Positions 10,807-22,489 of a stretch of 64,000 bases of DNA are shown piece by piece (the stretch's first letter is position 1; every line of letters begins with the position of its first letter). The notes beneath the pieces are model-generated. The model ran no database searches and was not told where the DNA came from. It saw only the letters and a program-made list of their open reading frames with translations. Source of the DNA: Mytilisepta virgata. Its lineage: Eukaryota > Mollusca > Bivalvia > Mytilida > Mytilidae. Where the stretch lies: assembly GCA_028015205.1 (NCBI GenBank), contig CM051521.1, forward strand, positions 70,912,314 to 70,976,313, read 5' to 3'. A program made the position numbers and the translations under genes.

Positions 10807-11150
10807 TAATGTATCAGCATATAATGAAAAAACGATCAGTATATAATGAAAAAACTATCATTATATAGTGAAAAAGTATTATTAAGTCAAAGTATCAGCA
10901 TATAATAAAAAACGATCAGTATATAATGAAAAAGTATTATAACGACAAAGTATCAGCACATAATGAAAAAAGTATCATAACGACAAAGTATCAGCATATA
11001 ATAAAAAAGTTTTATAACGACAAAGTATCAGCATATAATGAAAACGTATCATAAAATAGTGAGAAACTATCAGCATATAATGGTAAAGGATCATTATATA
11101 ATGATGAAGTATCAGCATTTAATTAAAAAGTATCAGTATGTAAAGAAATG
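10807..11150. repeat. 37-bp minisatellite, block 3
   Basis: The array continues after the 3.9-kb element, with variants such as 'tatcagtatataatgaaaaa' and 'tatcattatatagtg'. It degrades after about 11110. The 64-codon plus-strand frame at 11038 is repeat-derived. Confidence 0.85.
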
Positions 11151-11999
11151 CTTAAACGTAAGGCAGTTACGGCGTTCCATAGTTTTACGACATTATTTTA
11201 AGGATTATCAGCATGTTATCTGCCCCAGTTAACTTTTAATAAAGAGACCACAGTCACACCCTCCTCATACCTAGAGTTACAAATCGACGATAAAGTGCTA
11301 TTGAAAACAAAGATTTATGGCAGACGTTATGATTTTAACTTTCTACTTGTAAAATTCCTTTCTTAGCAGTACTATACCAAGGGCTCTAGCCTTTGGTGTG
11401 CACATTTTACTTTCGTACATTTGCTATGTCATGTATGTACTTTAATTTTTGGCAGAGCGAAGTTGCACAAAGCTCTGAGACAGGATTGTATTAAAATCCT
11501 TGTTAATATCATCACTCAAACATTTTACTTTTGTCAATACGACTTGATTGGCTTTTCGAAGTTTCCGTATCACAAATGACACTAGCTATCTTCATATATT
11601 TCACGTACCACTCAAATTGACACTTCATCGGATGTTACCCACTTGCAATGGATTTTTAGCTGGTAATTGTTATTTTGGTTGAATTGAAATATAGACATGC
11701 CTTTTATTACGACCACCTGATATCACTCCCGTTTTTGTTGTTGTTAGATCTTTGCCAGTGTTTTAATTTTAATGTTGTTTTGTTCGATTTTTTTTATATT
11801 TTGGTTGTATATTTAATTTGTACAATATGTTTGTTGTGATGAAAGTTCTCACGAATTCCTCCTTGTCTTTTGAATTTTGGTGTAATGAATTTCCCCTCTT
11901 TAGCTCACCTGTCCTAAACAGCCTTTACAGTCATACTTAGTCTGCAGGATCCTTAGGGTATCTAGAATAAAGTTTATGTTTTATTTTATTGTCCGTCGA
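11151..11999. other. Non-genic stretch
   Basis: No gene is visible. About 60 bases near 11650-11695 ('aatggatttttagctgg' then 'aattgttattttggtt') repeat a stretch at 9302-9365 inside the TIR element, so part of this DNA is repeated nearby. Otherwise no structure is seen. Confidence 0.5.
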
Positions 12000-12690
12000 G
12001 ATACATGGCCGCCATGGCTAAAAATAGAACATAGGGGGTAAACTGCAGTTTTTGTCTTATATCTCAAAAACTAAAGAATTTAGAGCAAAACTGATACGCG
12101 TTTAAAATATGCATCGGGTCAAGATCTACCTGCTATGAAATTATCAGACGAATCGATCAACCCTTTGGGTTATTGCCAATGAAATTGTTAATTTTAAGTA
12201 AATTTTGCAGTTTTTGGCTTATATCTAAAAAACTAAAACATTTATAGTACAAATGACACATGGTACACATGTTCATCTGGTCAAGAATTACCACCCATGA
12301 AATTTTCAGACCGATCAACCCTTTGTTGGGTTATTGCCGCAGAAATTTTGCAGTTCTAGGTTATTATCTTGAATAATATTATAGATAAAGACAACCGATG
12401 AAAAAGTCCCTAGCAACTATATATATAGATTCGGGACCCTATAATATAGCTGTACAAGTCAATATGGAGGCTCAAGGGTCAAGGTCATGGAAAAATCAAT
12501 AGCAATAAATGGAAAAGTCCCTAGCAAATCAGATATATTTGGTTCAGGACTCAACAATTTACCTGTTCAGGTCAAAATGGAAGGTCAAGTGTCAATGCCA
12601 TTGAAAAAGTCCATAGCAACCGATGAAAAAGTCCCTAGCAACCATATAAATTTGGGTTCAGGATTCTATATTTTAGCTTGCAAGTCAATA
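12000..12690. repeat. Composite tandem repeat, related to the inverted-duplication arms
   Basis: Two units of about 165 bp ('cttatatctcaaaaactaaa', 'ggtcaagatctacctgc', 'gatcaaccctttgggttatt') run to 12360. At 12360 the sequence 'ggttattatcttgaataata' matches the start of the window and 39690, then enters the 115-bp array also seen at 230-720. This third, shorter copy shows that the arms of the inverted duplication belong to a dispersed family. Confidence 0.75.
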
Positions 12691-12796
12691 TTAATTAGAA
12701 AATTGCGAGAGTATACATTAAATAGCAAAGTAATCATTGATGCAAGATCTACACAAAATATAACGGATGAGCGATTCAGCTCTTGGGAGCCTCTTG

Positions 12797-12995
12797 TTAT
12801 GTTTCGGAGTTTAGTGTGCCTTCCATTTTGCTGAACTAGTATACATTATTGTTTAGGGGCCAGCTAAAGCCCGCCTCCAGGTGCGGAATTTTATTGCTGC
12901 GTTGAAGACCCATTGGTAGCCTTGATCCGTTTTCTGCTCTTTGGTCGGGATGTTGTCTCTTTGATACATTCTCCGTTTCCATTCTCTATTCTAAC
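12797..12995 (+). repeat. Dispersed mussel-type repeat, copy 1
   Basis: From 'tttcggagtttagtgtgcc' to 'ctccgtttccattctc' this matches 62917-63115. Shared phrases include 'gctgaactagtat', 'gcgttgaagacccattggta' and 'gttgtctctttgaca'. Fixed ends and dispersed occurrence suggest the 3' end of a retroposon. I recall very similar sequence from Mytilus, but no search was run. Confidence 0.6.
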
Positions 12996-14185
12996 TTTAT
13001 ATTATATGCATTGAATTTCCGAAACTAAAACAAGAGGTCCGTGTGAATAGAGTAGAAATAATTTTTAATTAATTTTTATATAAATAGAATCTTGTCCGTT
13101 ACTTTGTCGAAAGATATTTGTTGTAGGGGAAATATTTTTCGAATGGCTTGGTAAGATTTTTTTTAAATTAGAATGATATAAATCAATCCGACTTCACAAT
13201 AATTGTCATACTTCCTGGAATATTCTTAGATTCGTTATTATTATAATTGTTTAAAGTAAGGTATCTACGATCGTGTTGGAGTCTTAAGTATCAGTTCAAT
13301 AAACAGGGTTTCTTGTGAAAATTCCTAGATGTTCAATCCTGTTGTGACGTTTAAGCCCCTATAATAATTGACGATAAATAAATTGTCAGGAACTTAGGCC
13401 AAAAAAAGAAATTTGAGGTCAGAGGATCTCGGACATCGAGATCATCAAAATTTTCCCATTTCTTAGGTGTGCTACGATCCCAGTTCGAAAATCTCCATTA
13501 AGAATATCAGAACCCACTTGTACAAGTATTATATGATTGTTAGTTTAAAGTGGATTGTTATAACAACTTATCCTAACCCCTCCACTTGGCGGGTGGAAGA
13601 ACGGCCAATGTAACGGCAATTTAGCCTACTCTTTTTTTTCGACATCTACAGTAGAGTCTTTGATGTGCTAAGGGTGTTGCTGTCCCATAACATGGGACAC
13701 CCATTTGTTGTCCTAGCATCTTTTAGCAAGACCAACCTCGTAAATGGTGTCGATAGGGCGTCGCATATTTCTAATATTTTCATCCGAACGGAAATCGAAG
13801 CAGCGACCTTTGGCTACACCACGACGCCCTTGATTGTTGTCTAACAAACCTCGGTATTCCTATTTGTTGGCCTGGAGTTAATATAAAATGAGTAACCATG
13901 CAAAGACAGACCCATAAAATGTATGGTTTCAATTAGACCAGAGATTTTAGCAAAGAAAGTTAGTCTTCTGTTCCTCTAAACGGGAACGTGTGATGAAGCA
14001 GTACAAAATGTTTTTTATTATCGACGAGGTTGTTTATCATTCGGTTATAAAAGTAATCCTAACTCTGGGGTATAAATACCATAAGAGTTGTAAACTATTA
14101 TTTTTTTTTATCAAATATCTTTAATAATTTACAATACAAAAATTATCTTATAAGGTCTAACAAGAAGGAATAAAAGTACTAACAG
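12996..14185. other. 3' flank of the SDR gene
   Basis: No gene or recognised repeat. On the minus strand the SDR stop codon at 14186 is followed by a possible polyadenylation signal ATTAAA (plus-strand positions 14120-14125), about 60 bases downstream. The transcript end is not otherwise marked. Confidence 0.4.
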
Positions 14186-14522
14186 CTAATTTTTCTTTAA
14201 ATGAACTTGTCCTTTGACTTTGTATGTCTTCCTGAAGAAAGCGTCTGTTACACTCTGAGGTAAGTACGTCAGTATAGTAGCTCTGATATAAGTTAACCAG
14301 TGAGGCACGTATCGGCATTTAGGATTTTCTGCAGTAACTGCCTCTACCATCTGATCAATGACTTCTTCTACATTGCTCCTGGCACGCTTCATCTGGATAG
14401 CAATGGTGTCCAGGAACGACTCGAAATACTCCTCGCCGTATACATCTTTAATTTCTGATGGCGTCTCTGCCCATGATTTCCTGTTTTGATTTATAAGATA
14501 TTCTTCTGAAGCTATTTGAGTT
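14186..14522 (-). CDS. SDR gene exon 5 (C-terminal coding exon)
   Basis: This exon encodes residues 237-347 of the reconstructed SDR protein and ends at a TAG. The acceptor is cctttattgcag|A at 14523. The first A completes the lysine codon begun by AA at the end of exon 4 (phase 2). The sequence TQIASEEYL..., KSWAETPSEIKDVYGEEYF and a closing YVPHWLTYIRATILTYLPQ block resembles the C-terminal region of RDH/BDH1-type SDRs. There the segment after the catalytic Lys covers the substrate pocket, and a hydrophobic ILTYLP helix may touch the membrane. Confidence 0.88.
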
Positions 14523-15879
14523 CTGCAATAAAGGATCATAAAATGTCACCTAAGAAACACAAGGGGCTAGAGAACAACAATGTCAGTAAATCTCCGTATT
14601 CGGGAATCTGATAATTATTACAGTATTGATTTCCTTTTCTACCCCATGAACATGTCCCTTTGGACATTGTGGGACTTGAATATTCTCCTAACATTTAAGA
14701 GTTATTATTTAGACCCCTGAGCACTACTGTCATAACATTTTCAGCCTGAAAGTGTTACTTGAAATAAGTGTTTAGTCGGGGTATTACGGTATAATATTGA
14801 TGGAAACTTAGTATATTCCTCCTACATGGCTCTGTGAGGCGGGGATGGGGGCAATACTGGTGAAAGTCGCTGGACCATGACCTAGGCAGGGTCTCGAAAT
14901 GGTCGTAAAACTGAGATGTACTGATAGTAATGCAACCTCATTGAAAATATCATTGATCTATCACAAGTAGTTCTTATAAAACTAAATTAAGCAGAAAACT
15001 TAACATTGAAAATGGCTAATCACATTGGGGACAAGGCCTCGAAATGTTCGTCAAATTGAGATTGAGATGTAACTTATAGAAAATATCATTGATCTATCAC
15101 AAGAAGTTCCTATCAAACTAACTAAAGCAGAATCCAAATTTAGGTGAAAAAAGACGGCCTAAAAATGTGATAAAATGGGCAAGATAAAGAATCAAATAAT
15201 GGTAGAGATGGATTTCAAAAAAAGATGGACATGCTCCGAAATAATTAAGGCACAATGTCCCACGGAAAATATTTCAAGGATTCAAGATCAATTCCTCACC
15301 CTCACCCCTCAATAATCCTACAATTACTGAATTACTGAATTAAAAATTTGTTAGACCAGAGGCGCCCAGCTTAATCAATGCATTTTCTAAAAAAAAAGTC
15401 TGAAGAACGAATTGTGGAAGACAATGACAATACCTTAGGTGATAGATGTTTTTTAATCAGTTGTTAGTTGACTTTCAATGGTATTTGCGGACAATTCAAT
15501 TAAGAACGAAAAACATGCGCTCTCGAGAAGCCATGCCATCACAGGATTATACTCAAACTGCAGCTAATACATAAACAAGACAGAGGTATAAAGTAACTTG
15601 AGCCCCCTGACAATTCCCCCCGGACAACTGCACGCTTGATAATTGTCCCCTAAGTGAATTGCACCCTGGGACACCCCCCCCCCCCCCAGAAAATGATGAA
15701 AAAAGATATAAGTTGGAACAGCTGAAAGCACTAATTAAAGTAAATGCACTACATTTATTGTTCAGCACTAATGTTTATTATGCATTAGAATTACTGTTAA
15801 TTCATTAACAATTAATTAAATTGTTGTTAAAATATTTTATATCGGAGGTAAATATATGTTTGCTTCATTCAATTAATTC

Positions 15880-16315
15880 AATATTTAAACAAGAAGTTGC
15901 ACGCAATGTCGTGCTAAGGATACCCTCACTCGCCAAAGTCTCGTCAAACAGGAAGTTGGGGTCCAAAATAACTAAAAATAGGATACAACATACAACTCAT
16001 TATTTCAAAGCTACATACACAATATGAAATCATTCTGGCTTGTAGGAGCTGAGAAAAGTGCGAAATAATTTTTTATGTGTAACATTGTATTTTTACAAAG
16101 TCAAAGTCCCGTCAAACAGGAAGTTTGGGGTCCGGCAGAACCGAAAAGAGGAGACAACGTACAAATCATCATGTCAAAGGTACATACCAATTATGAAATC
16201 ATTCTGCTCAGTATAAATTGAGAAAAAGGTGACAAAAAATGTTTGTGGACGAACAGATGAACGGACGGACAATGTGAATGCAGTATAGTCCTTACGTGTG
16301 GGGGTATAACAATTT
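15880..16315 (+). mobile_element. Tandem-core element, two units, with ACGG tail
   Basis: Two units share 'cgtcaaacaggaagttgggg' type phrases, 'caactcattatttcaaagc' and 'tatgaaatcattctg' (about 15940-16070 and 16100-16220). The array ends in 'gaacggacggacaatg' and a weak hairpin region around 16282-16310. Same architecture as 16390-17330. Confidence 0.6.
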
Positions 16316-16389
16316 ATATAAAACCCTTACATATTAATATTTCTCCAGAATATAAGAAACTAGAAATACTGTGAGCAAAGCTCACTAAT

Positions 16390-17330
16390 TGATACCCCCG
16401 CACCCCCTATCACAAGGAATGGCAAAGTCAATGTTTTGCTATGGAAAACCCAAAAAGTTGGTCAGATCAAAATCTAGTATAGGAGGTGCACTATGGCATC
16501 ATGTGATAAAGATTCTCTGAAAGTCTCATGGAATTCCCTTTAGTGGTTTAGGAGGAGTTGCGGATGGCATACTGGTACCCCCTATCACAAGGAATGGCAA
16601 GGTCCATTTTTTGGTCAGATCAAAATCTAAAACAGGAGGTGCACTATAGCATCAGGTAAAAAAAGGTTCTCTTAAAGTTTCATCAAATTCCATTCAGTGG
16701 TTTAGGAGGAGTTGCGGATGGCATCATGGTACCCCTATCACAATGAATGGCAAAGTCCATGTGTTGGTATGGGAAACCCCAAATATTCATCAGATCAAAA
16801 TCTAAAATAGGAGATGCACTACAGCATCATGTAATAAAGATCCTCTGAAAGTTTCATCAAATTTCATACAGTGGTTTAGGAGGAGTTGCGGATGGCATCA
16901 TGATATCCCTATCACAATGAATGTCAAAGTCCATGTTTTGGTATGGGTAACCCCAAATATTCATCAGATCAAAATCTAAAATAGGAGGTGCACTATGGCA
17001 TCATGTATTAAAGATCCTCTGAAAGTTTCATTAAATTCCATACAGTGGTTTAGGAGGAGTTGCGGATGGCATCATGGTACCCCCTATCACATTGAAAGTC
17101 TTGTTTTTCTATGGGAAACCCCAAAAATTGGTCGGATCAAATTCTAAAATAGGAGGTGCACAATGCCATCATGGGATGAAGATTCTCTGAAAGTTTCATC
17201 AAATTCCATTCAGTAGTTTAGGAGGAGTTGCGGATACAAAGGTCGGACGGACGGACGGACGGCACGACGGACGGTCGGACGGACACAACGAATACTATAT
17301 ACCCCGCTTTTTTCAAAAGCGAAGGAATAA
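16390..17330 (+). mobile_element. Pearl-like element: five ~170-bp cores, (ACGG)n, hairpin
   Basis: Five near-regular units carry 'ggtaccccctatcaca', 'ggaatggcaaagtccat', 'agatcaaaatctaaaatagg', 'aggtgcactatggcatcatg' and 'gtggtttaggaggagttgcg'. They are followed by a (GGAC)n microsatellite (17243-17283). A 17-nt hairpin CGCTTTTTTCAAAAGCG lies at 17305-17321 and the sequence leaves the element soon after. This is the clearest example in the window of cores + ACGG + hairpin, as described for bivalve pearl elements. Non-coding. Confidence 0.8.
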
Positions 17331-17509
17331 TAAAAACTCACCATTTTTTTTATAATTGTATACTCAATTATTCAAACTAAACAATTACAATATATTGGAT
17401 AGTTTCCCCATGGGAACAGTTGTCCTGGGGGGGGGGGGAATTTTACATGGGGGTAGTTGTCCTAGGTTCGCAGTTGTCCAAGGGGCAGTTGTCCGGAGGT
17501 GCAAGTGTC

Positions 17510-18140
17510 CTGCTTCCCTAATCATGACACGGGTATACGATAACTCGAGAAGAAATCTATCCATAATACCTACCTATGACAGGGATATAGGGAAACTTCA
17601 ACCGACACCTAACACTGACAGGGGTATACGGTAACAAGAAACAACAGGGTATAAGGGAATTCGAGCCGATATCTATCCATGATTGAGGTATACTTAATCA
17701 TGACAGGGATATACGGTAACTAGAACAGATACGATATGATAGGGTTATACGTTTTCACCCAACACCAAACCATGACTGCGGTTTACGGGAATTCAAGCCC
17801 ATATCTTTCCACGATAGAGGTCATGCGGTAACTAGAAAAGATGCATAACGACAGGGGTATACGGGAAATCGATCCGATATCTATCCATGGTGGAGGTATA
17901 CCGAAACTTCATCAGATACCTTATCATGACAGGGGGTTTACGGTAACTAGAACTGATACATAACGACATGGAAGTCGTGGAACTCGAGTCGATGCCTTTG
18001 TCTGGTGGAGGTTTATGAAAACTTCTACCGATATCTACCAATGACAGGTGTATACGTGAAGACGAGCAGAAAACTATGATATGTATAATGGGAATTCATG
18101 CAGATATCTAACCATGACAAAGCAGATACCTAACCAAACA
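17510..18140. repeat. Degenerate ~40-bp minisatellite
   Basis: Units contain variants of 'ccatgacaggggtatacgg', 'taactagaaccgatac' and 'gaattcgagccgatatct'. Spacing varies and divergence is high, so the array is old. The short frames over it are by-products. Confidence 0.75.
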
Positions 18141-18859
18141 GAGGAAAGAGAACTCGAGTATTAGTGGAGTGGCGGAGGAATAAAACGACCTTGAATTAAG
18201 GAGTTTAAGTGATCCAAAAGTCATACAAAATTTAAGTTTTAAATTCTCTACTCATCATACAACTTTCTAGTGATTTTGTTGTATCCCTTTCTTATGACCC
18301 TATCAGAGGTTGTATTATTACGTTGCCTCAACACGTATCATTCTGCTTTGGCGTCAGTGATTTTGATCATTAAATACATGTCCAGTTATATTTTAAATGT
18401 CGTCGAATATAAGCAGTAGTGACGCTCATCGCAAATGAGAAAATCATCAACATTTGCAAGTAAATGAAGAAAAGTGTATCAAGTAAGATCTAGTTAGCTG
18501 ATCAAACTAGAATTTAAACACAATAATCCTTGCAACTATAAGAATGCTTGGTTCCGAAATAAAGGACAATCGGACAGTTATTTTCATTTATAAAGATGTT
18601 GAACATATATTTTTAAAGCAATTTCGATGTTTTTAGATTTGTATTCCTAATTTAAATCCCATCATATAGTATGGCTACTGATTTAAAATAAATCTTACTG
18701 ATTGCGAAATAAAAAAGGGTAAACATGGAAAAAACTTTTAATAAGGAAGTTTTTTAGGCTGGATTAAATCAGTTTTTCTTTCGTGTGAGATTCCTTGCCC
18801 AAATTTGTAAGTCAGATATCGACGTATCTCTTACCCTATCTGAAATAAAACCAGTCAAA

Positions 18860-19340
18860 CACATTCCGTTGGTGTGCGACATCTTTTGGACTGTTCGAAG
18901 GGGAAAAGTGGACAAAACTTACTACCGGGGAACAATAGGCCATGTAAAATGTCCGGAAGTGTGACATTCCTTACACTTTGGAGACGAATGAGATCCAGAG
19001 TCCTGGAAAGTTCAACATTTAAAATAGGTTTATATGTACAGATGAATACTAAGTACTAGTAATTGATTTACGCGATCGTCTATACGCATTGTTATAAGAT
19101 ATATATAGGAGAGACATATCGTCGCCATAAAGAATGGAATGTATTGCCCAGTTGGGAATCACTTCACAGTATTCGTAACAGTGAATGGAGGAAGGCGATA
19201 TACAGACAACACCTTGAACGGAAAAATATTTTCAACCTAGGGGCATTAATGTCGAAAATTCTTGACTTCAGTTTTCTACAAGGTATGGAAGTCATAAGAA
19301 ATTTTCCAATTTTTCACCTCATAAATATACCATCAACTTT
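18860..19340 (+). pseudogene. Second Penelope-like remnant (linker and GIY-YIG)
   Basis: 'ctaccggggaacaataggcc' and 'atgtaaaatgtccgg' correspond to the linker of the first PLE (4495-4540). IYAIVYTHCYKIYIGET follows at about 19066-19116, a GIY-YIG block that runs further than in the first copy (LHSIRNSEWRKAI). Upstream RT sequence is absent. The 3' tail of this element lies beyond an inserted repeat, at 20325-20545. Confidence 0.75.
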
Positions 19341-19449
19341 CTAGTTTTTTTAAGGCATGAACGTCGAAAGACATTTTCCTAAATATATTTTAACCGTTTG
19401 TTTACCATCATAAAAGTGCCTTCCAATTTCTTATTATTTAAATTTTCAT

Positions 19450-20200
19450 ATGCCCGTCAAAATTTTGACGGGACGTATTATGGTATACAAATGTCCGGCG
19501 TCCGTCTGTTCGTCGTACAAATGTCGCGCCGTAACTTGAGAACAACTCATCCAAATTTCACGAAACTTAACATAGTTGTTTCTTATGATGGTCAAACGAC
19601 CTGTATATTTTTTGGTGAAAATAAGATTAAAACTTTTTGAGTTATGGAACTTTGTAACTAAAACAGAAGTGTGTTTTTTTTCACATGTCGCGTCGTATCT
19701 CAAAAACGATTTATGATTATTATTTAACACTCTTCTTAGTTATATTAATCTAAAGATCTGTATACTTTTTGGTGATGATTCAAAATTTTATTTTAGAGTA
19801 ATTGAGTTTTTTGTAAAAAAAAGGGGGAGGGGTTTCATATGTAGTGCCGTATCTCAAAAACGATTTATGATTATTGCATAAAACTTTAAAAACTTCTTAG
19901 TTATATTAATCTAAAGATCTGTATACTTTTTGGTGATGATTCAAAATTTTATTTTAGAGTTATTGAGTTTTTTGTTAAAAAAGGGGGGTTTTCACATGTC
20001 GCGCCGTATCTCAAAAACGATTTATGATTATTGCATAAAACTTTACACACTTCTTAGTTATACTAATCTGAAGATCTGTGTACTTTTTCGTGATTATTCT
20101 TTATTTTTTTGTTGAGTTATTGAATTTTTATTGAGCTTTTTGGTAAAAAAGGTAGTCTTTTTTCATCACATTTCGCGCCTTATCTCTATTGCTTAAACGT
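19450..20200 (-). mobile_element. Palindrome-ended tandem-core element
   Basis: The element opens with the perfect 20-nt palindrome CCCGTCAAAATTTTGACGGG (19453-19472). A short (GTCC/CGTC) stretch follows, then three core units of about 163 bp ('cgccgtatctcaaaaacga', 'atctaaagatctgtatactt', 'ttttggtgatgattcaaaat'). In the minus orientation it reads cores, ACGG-like stretch, hairpin, as in the other pearl-like copies. It lies between the two halves of the second Penelope remnant. Confidence 0.75.
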
Positions 20201-20324
20201 TTATACGCTTATGTTTTGCTGGGTTTCCATATACATCCCACCAGCAGCTCCACTAAATAAAGGAGGATTCCAAAAACATTTATTATGTTTCACAATACGA
20301 CGGGCGTATCATGCGCTCGTGGCG

Positions 20325-20545
20325 CAGCTGTTCATTATGTATGGGTTCAGTCTTGGTCTGGGTTTCAAAGAGTCAACATCTTTTTATTTTTACCTGCTAG
20401 TGAACAAGGCCATATAGGGCAAAACGTTGGTTCATTTGACCCTACAACCTTTGTTTGTTTTTTTGGTTTGTTAATTTCATTCCTTCATATGTTTTAGTTG
20501 TTCTATTCCCTTTTAATTAACAGCTCACCAATTCCATTCATATTC
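20325..20545 (+). mobile_element. 3' tail of the second Penelope-like remnant
   Basis: 'tctgggtttcaaagagtcaa', 'aaggccatatagggcaaaac' and 'aacagctcaccaattccatt' parallel 4865-5080 in order. This marks the distal part of the element whose GIY-YIG block is at 19066. Confidence 0.65.
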
Positions 20546-21032
20546 CTTGTGTTAAACGTCCTCCCAAGGACAGCAGACCTCAAATGGTCAACATTCACAA
20601 TTGGAGAGTAACGAGTTACCAACACTTATTTTAATCAAAACTGAAAACTGTTTTGTCTGATTTTATATGTACCTTCGTCCATTTTCGAGGAGAATATAAT
20701 GACAGTGCCAACTTTTTAACTTTTTTTTTTTTTAGCTAGATTTTCTAATTGAAAAAAAACTTTTGACGATTATTCGCTATTTCGTAGGACGTATGATGGT
20801 TCAAATCGGTGGTATAGGAACATCCAGTCTGACGTCACTTTGTGATAGTTCAGGTTTTTTTTTCATTTATTAATTTTCGATGTTGTCTTTTTGTCTGTTC
20901 TTCTTTAAAATTTTTTGCAATATCCGATTCCTTTTAACGATTTTCTTTTTCTCGTTGATTTCAGTCTTCTGGACTTGCGTCTTCAGAATACTGCTTAATT
21001 ATTATTTTCTTCAGCTATATATATGCACTTAC

Positions 21033-21165
21033 TTGTATAATCCTGGCTCAATTGTGATAACCCGAACACCAAACTTTGCCATCTCCTGCCTAAGTCCGTC
21101 TGAAAATGCTATGCACGCTTTTTTTGACATAGAATATGCTGCGAAGGCTGGTACAGTGAATCGTC
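21033..21165 (-). CDS. SDR gene exon 4 (catalytic Tyr-Lys exon)
   Basis: This exon encodes residues 193-235 plus parts of two split codons. It contains the SDR active-site motif AYSMSK (Tyr202, Lys206 in the joined protein), 13 residues after Ser189, the spacing expected for classical SDRs. VRVITIEPGLYK follows, the conserved strand and 'PG' loop. Acceptor ...catgatag|GA and donor AA|gtaagtg fit phase 1 in and phase 2 out. The 133-nt length keeps the frame. Confidence 0.9.
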
Positions 21166-22489
21166 CTATCATGGTAAAAAAATATGGTAGAAATCCTGCT
21201 AACTTATTTATTTATGACATAAAAAGAAATCATCAACAAGGTATGTGCCTATTATTTCTTTTATTCAGATACAAAAATTCCAGTCAAAACACTTGATAAA
21301 AAAAATTCAAGATGAAGCACTTGTTTGACCATAGCATCTGTATTACCGCATCACCATGTAATCCTATAACTTTCCTAATTACGGAGCAACCGTTTGATTT
21401 TTAGGGGGCTGGATTGGCAGGAACAAACATTTCATCCTACAAACTCCCCACCCAAACTCAAATGGTTGCTCCTGCTGTTTAAGAATGAATGATTGAGTGT
21501 TGTTTTATATGTTTCCTTAATGTCCGGTTGCATTTTTCACACATCTTCAGGAAGAGCATACTTCAAAACTGCACCAAGATAATTCAGACACGGGGTTGAA
21601 ACGGACACAAAGGAAAACACATTTGAACTGTATTGAGAGTTAGGTGTAAGGGACGAGATCAAAAGTTCAATGTAGGATAAAAAACTTAATTCAAATAGTT
21701 TGGGGTGGGGTAAAAATCGCTGTAAGTTTTGTTATCCTACATCGATTTATAGATTGAAAAATTCGGATTCAAGTTCGACCCTAACTAATGTTTGGACTTT
21801 TAAAGCAAATAAAAGCAATCAAATCGTACCGAAAAAAAAATTTTGGCCGAGAGTATTGGGGCGAAATTAACCATAGTATCTACGCCGTTCAAACACTTTA
21901 TCGATCGTGAATTTGAATGAAATGTATAAAATTGTAACTTAACAGTGCCTTTATTATGCATACTAGAAATACACATCACTTTTTTCCAATATTTCTTTAA
22001 AATGATGTCCAAGTCAATATACAGAACAAACATACATTGTTGAGGAAAAACCGGACCCATGATATATAAAGTATACTCTCAAAGCATATGCCCATATTGG
22101 TCAATCATTTTTTCCCAAATTAAGTTAAGAAGGGGGGGGGGTCAGTGAAAAAACTATGTGAATTAAGTTTTTTATCCTACATTGAACTTTTGATCTCGTC
22201 CCTAACAATATTAAGTATTTTAATTTACCGTATTTCAGTAATACTTATTTTAGGCTTACCCGCTCTCTCTTTACAAACAACAATTAGCTGTTCTATGTTA
22301 TTTCCCATATGGGGGTACCCCAATATACAATAAAATTTAATAAATTTCCACATTGATGTATAGAAAAATTATAGCATTACGTTGTGACGGAATAATGTAA
22401 AGCAATTTAAAATAAATGTTCCCGTTGCTTTTCTTGCCTGAAAATAAGCTTGAATAAAATGCTCCGCGGGGCGCAGCTAGATACGACCG

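Larger units (their letters stand above)
14523..21032 (-). other. SDR intron 4 (6.5 kb), filled with repeats
   Basis: Donor AA|GTAAGTG (minus strand) at 21032 and acceptor TTATTGCAG at 14523 bound the intron. It contains a two-copy 145-bp repeat (14870-15120), GGACAACTG-motif clusters (15590-15690 and 17400-17520), two tandem-core elements (15880-16310, 16390-17330), a minisatellite (17510-18140), a Penelope remnant (18860-19340 and 20325-20545) and a palindrome-ended tandem element (19450-20200). No other coding sequence is supported. Confidence 0.8.

Noticed and set aside
20880..21296. 138-codon plus-strand frame over SDR exon 4
   Set aside because: Its middle is antisense to exon 4 and the rest is low-complexity Phe/Leu sequence.
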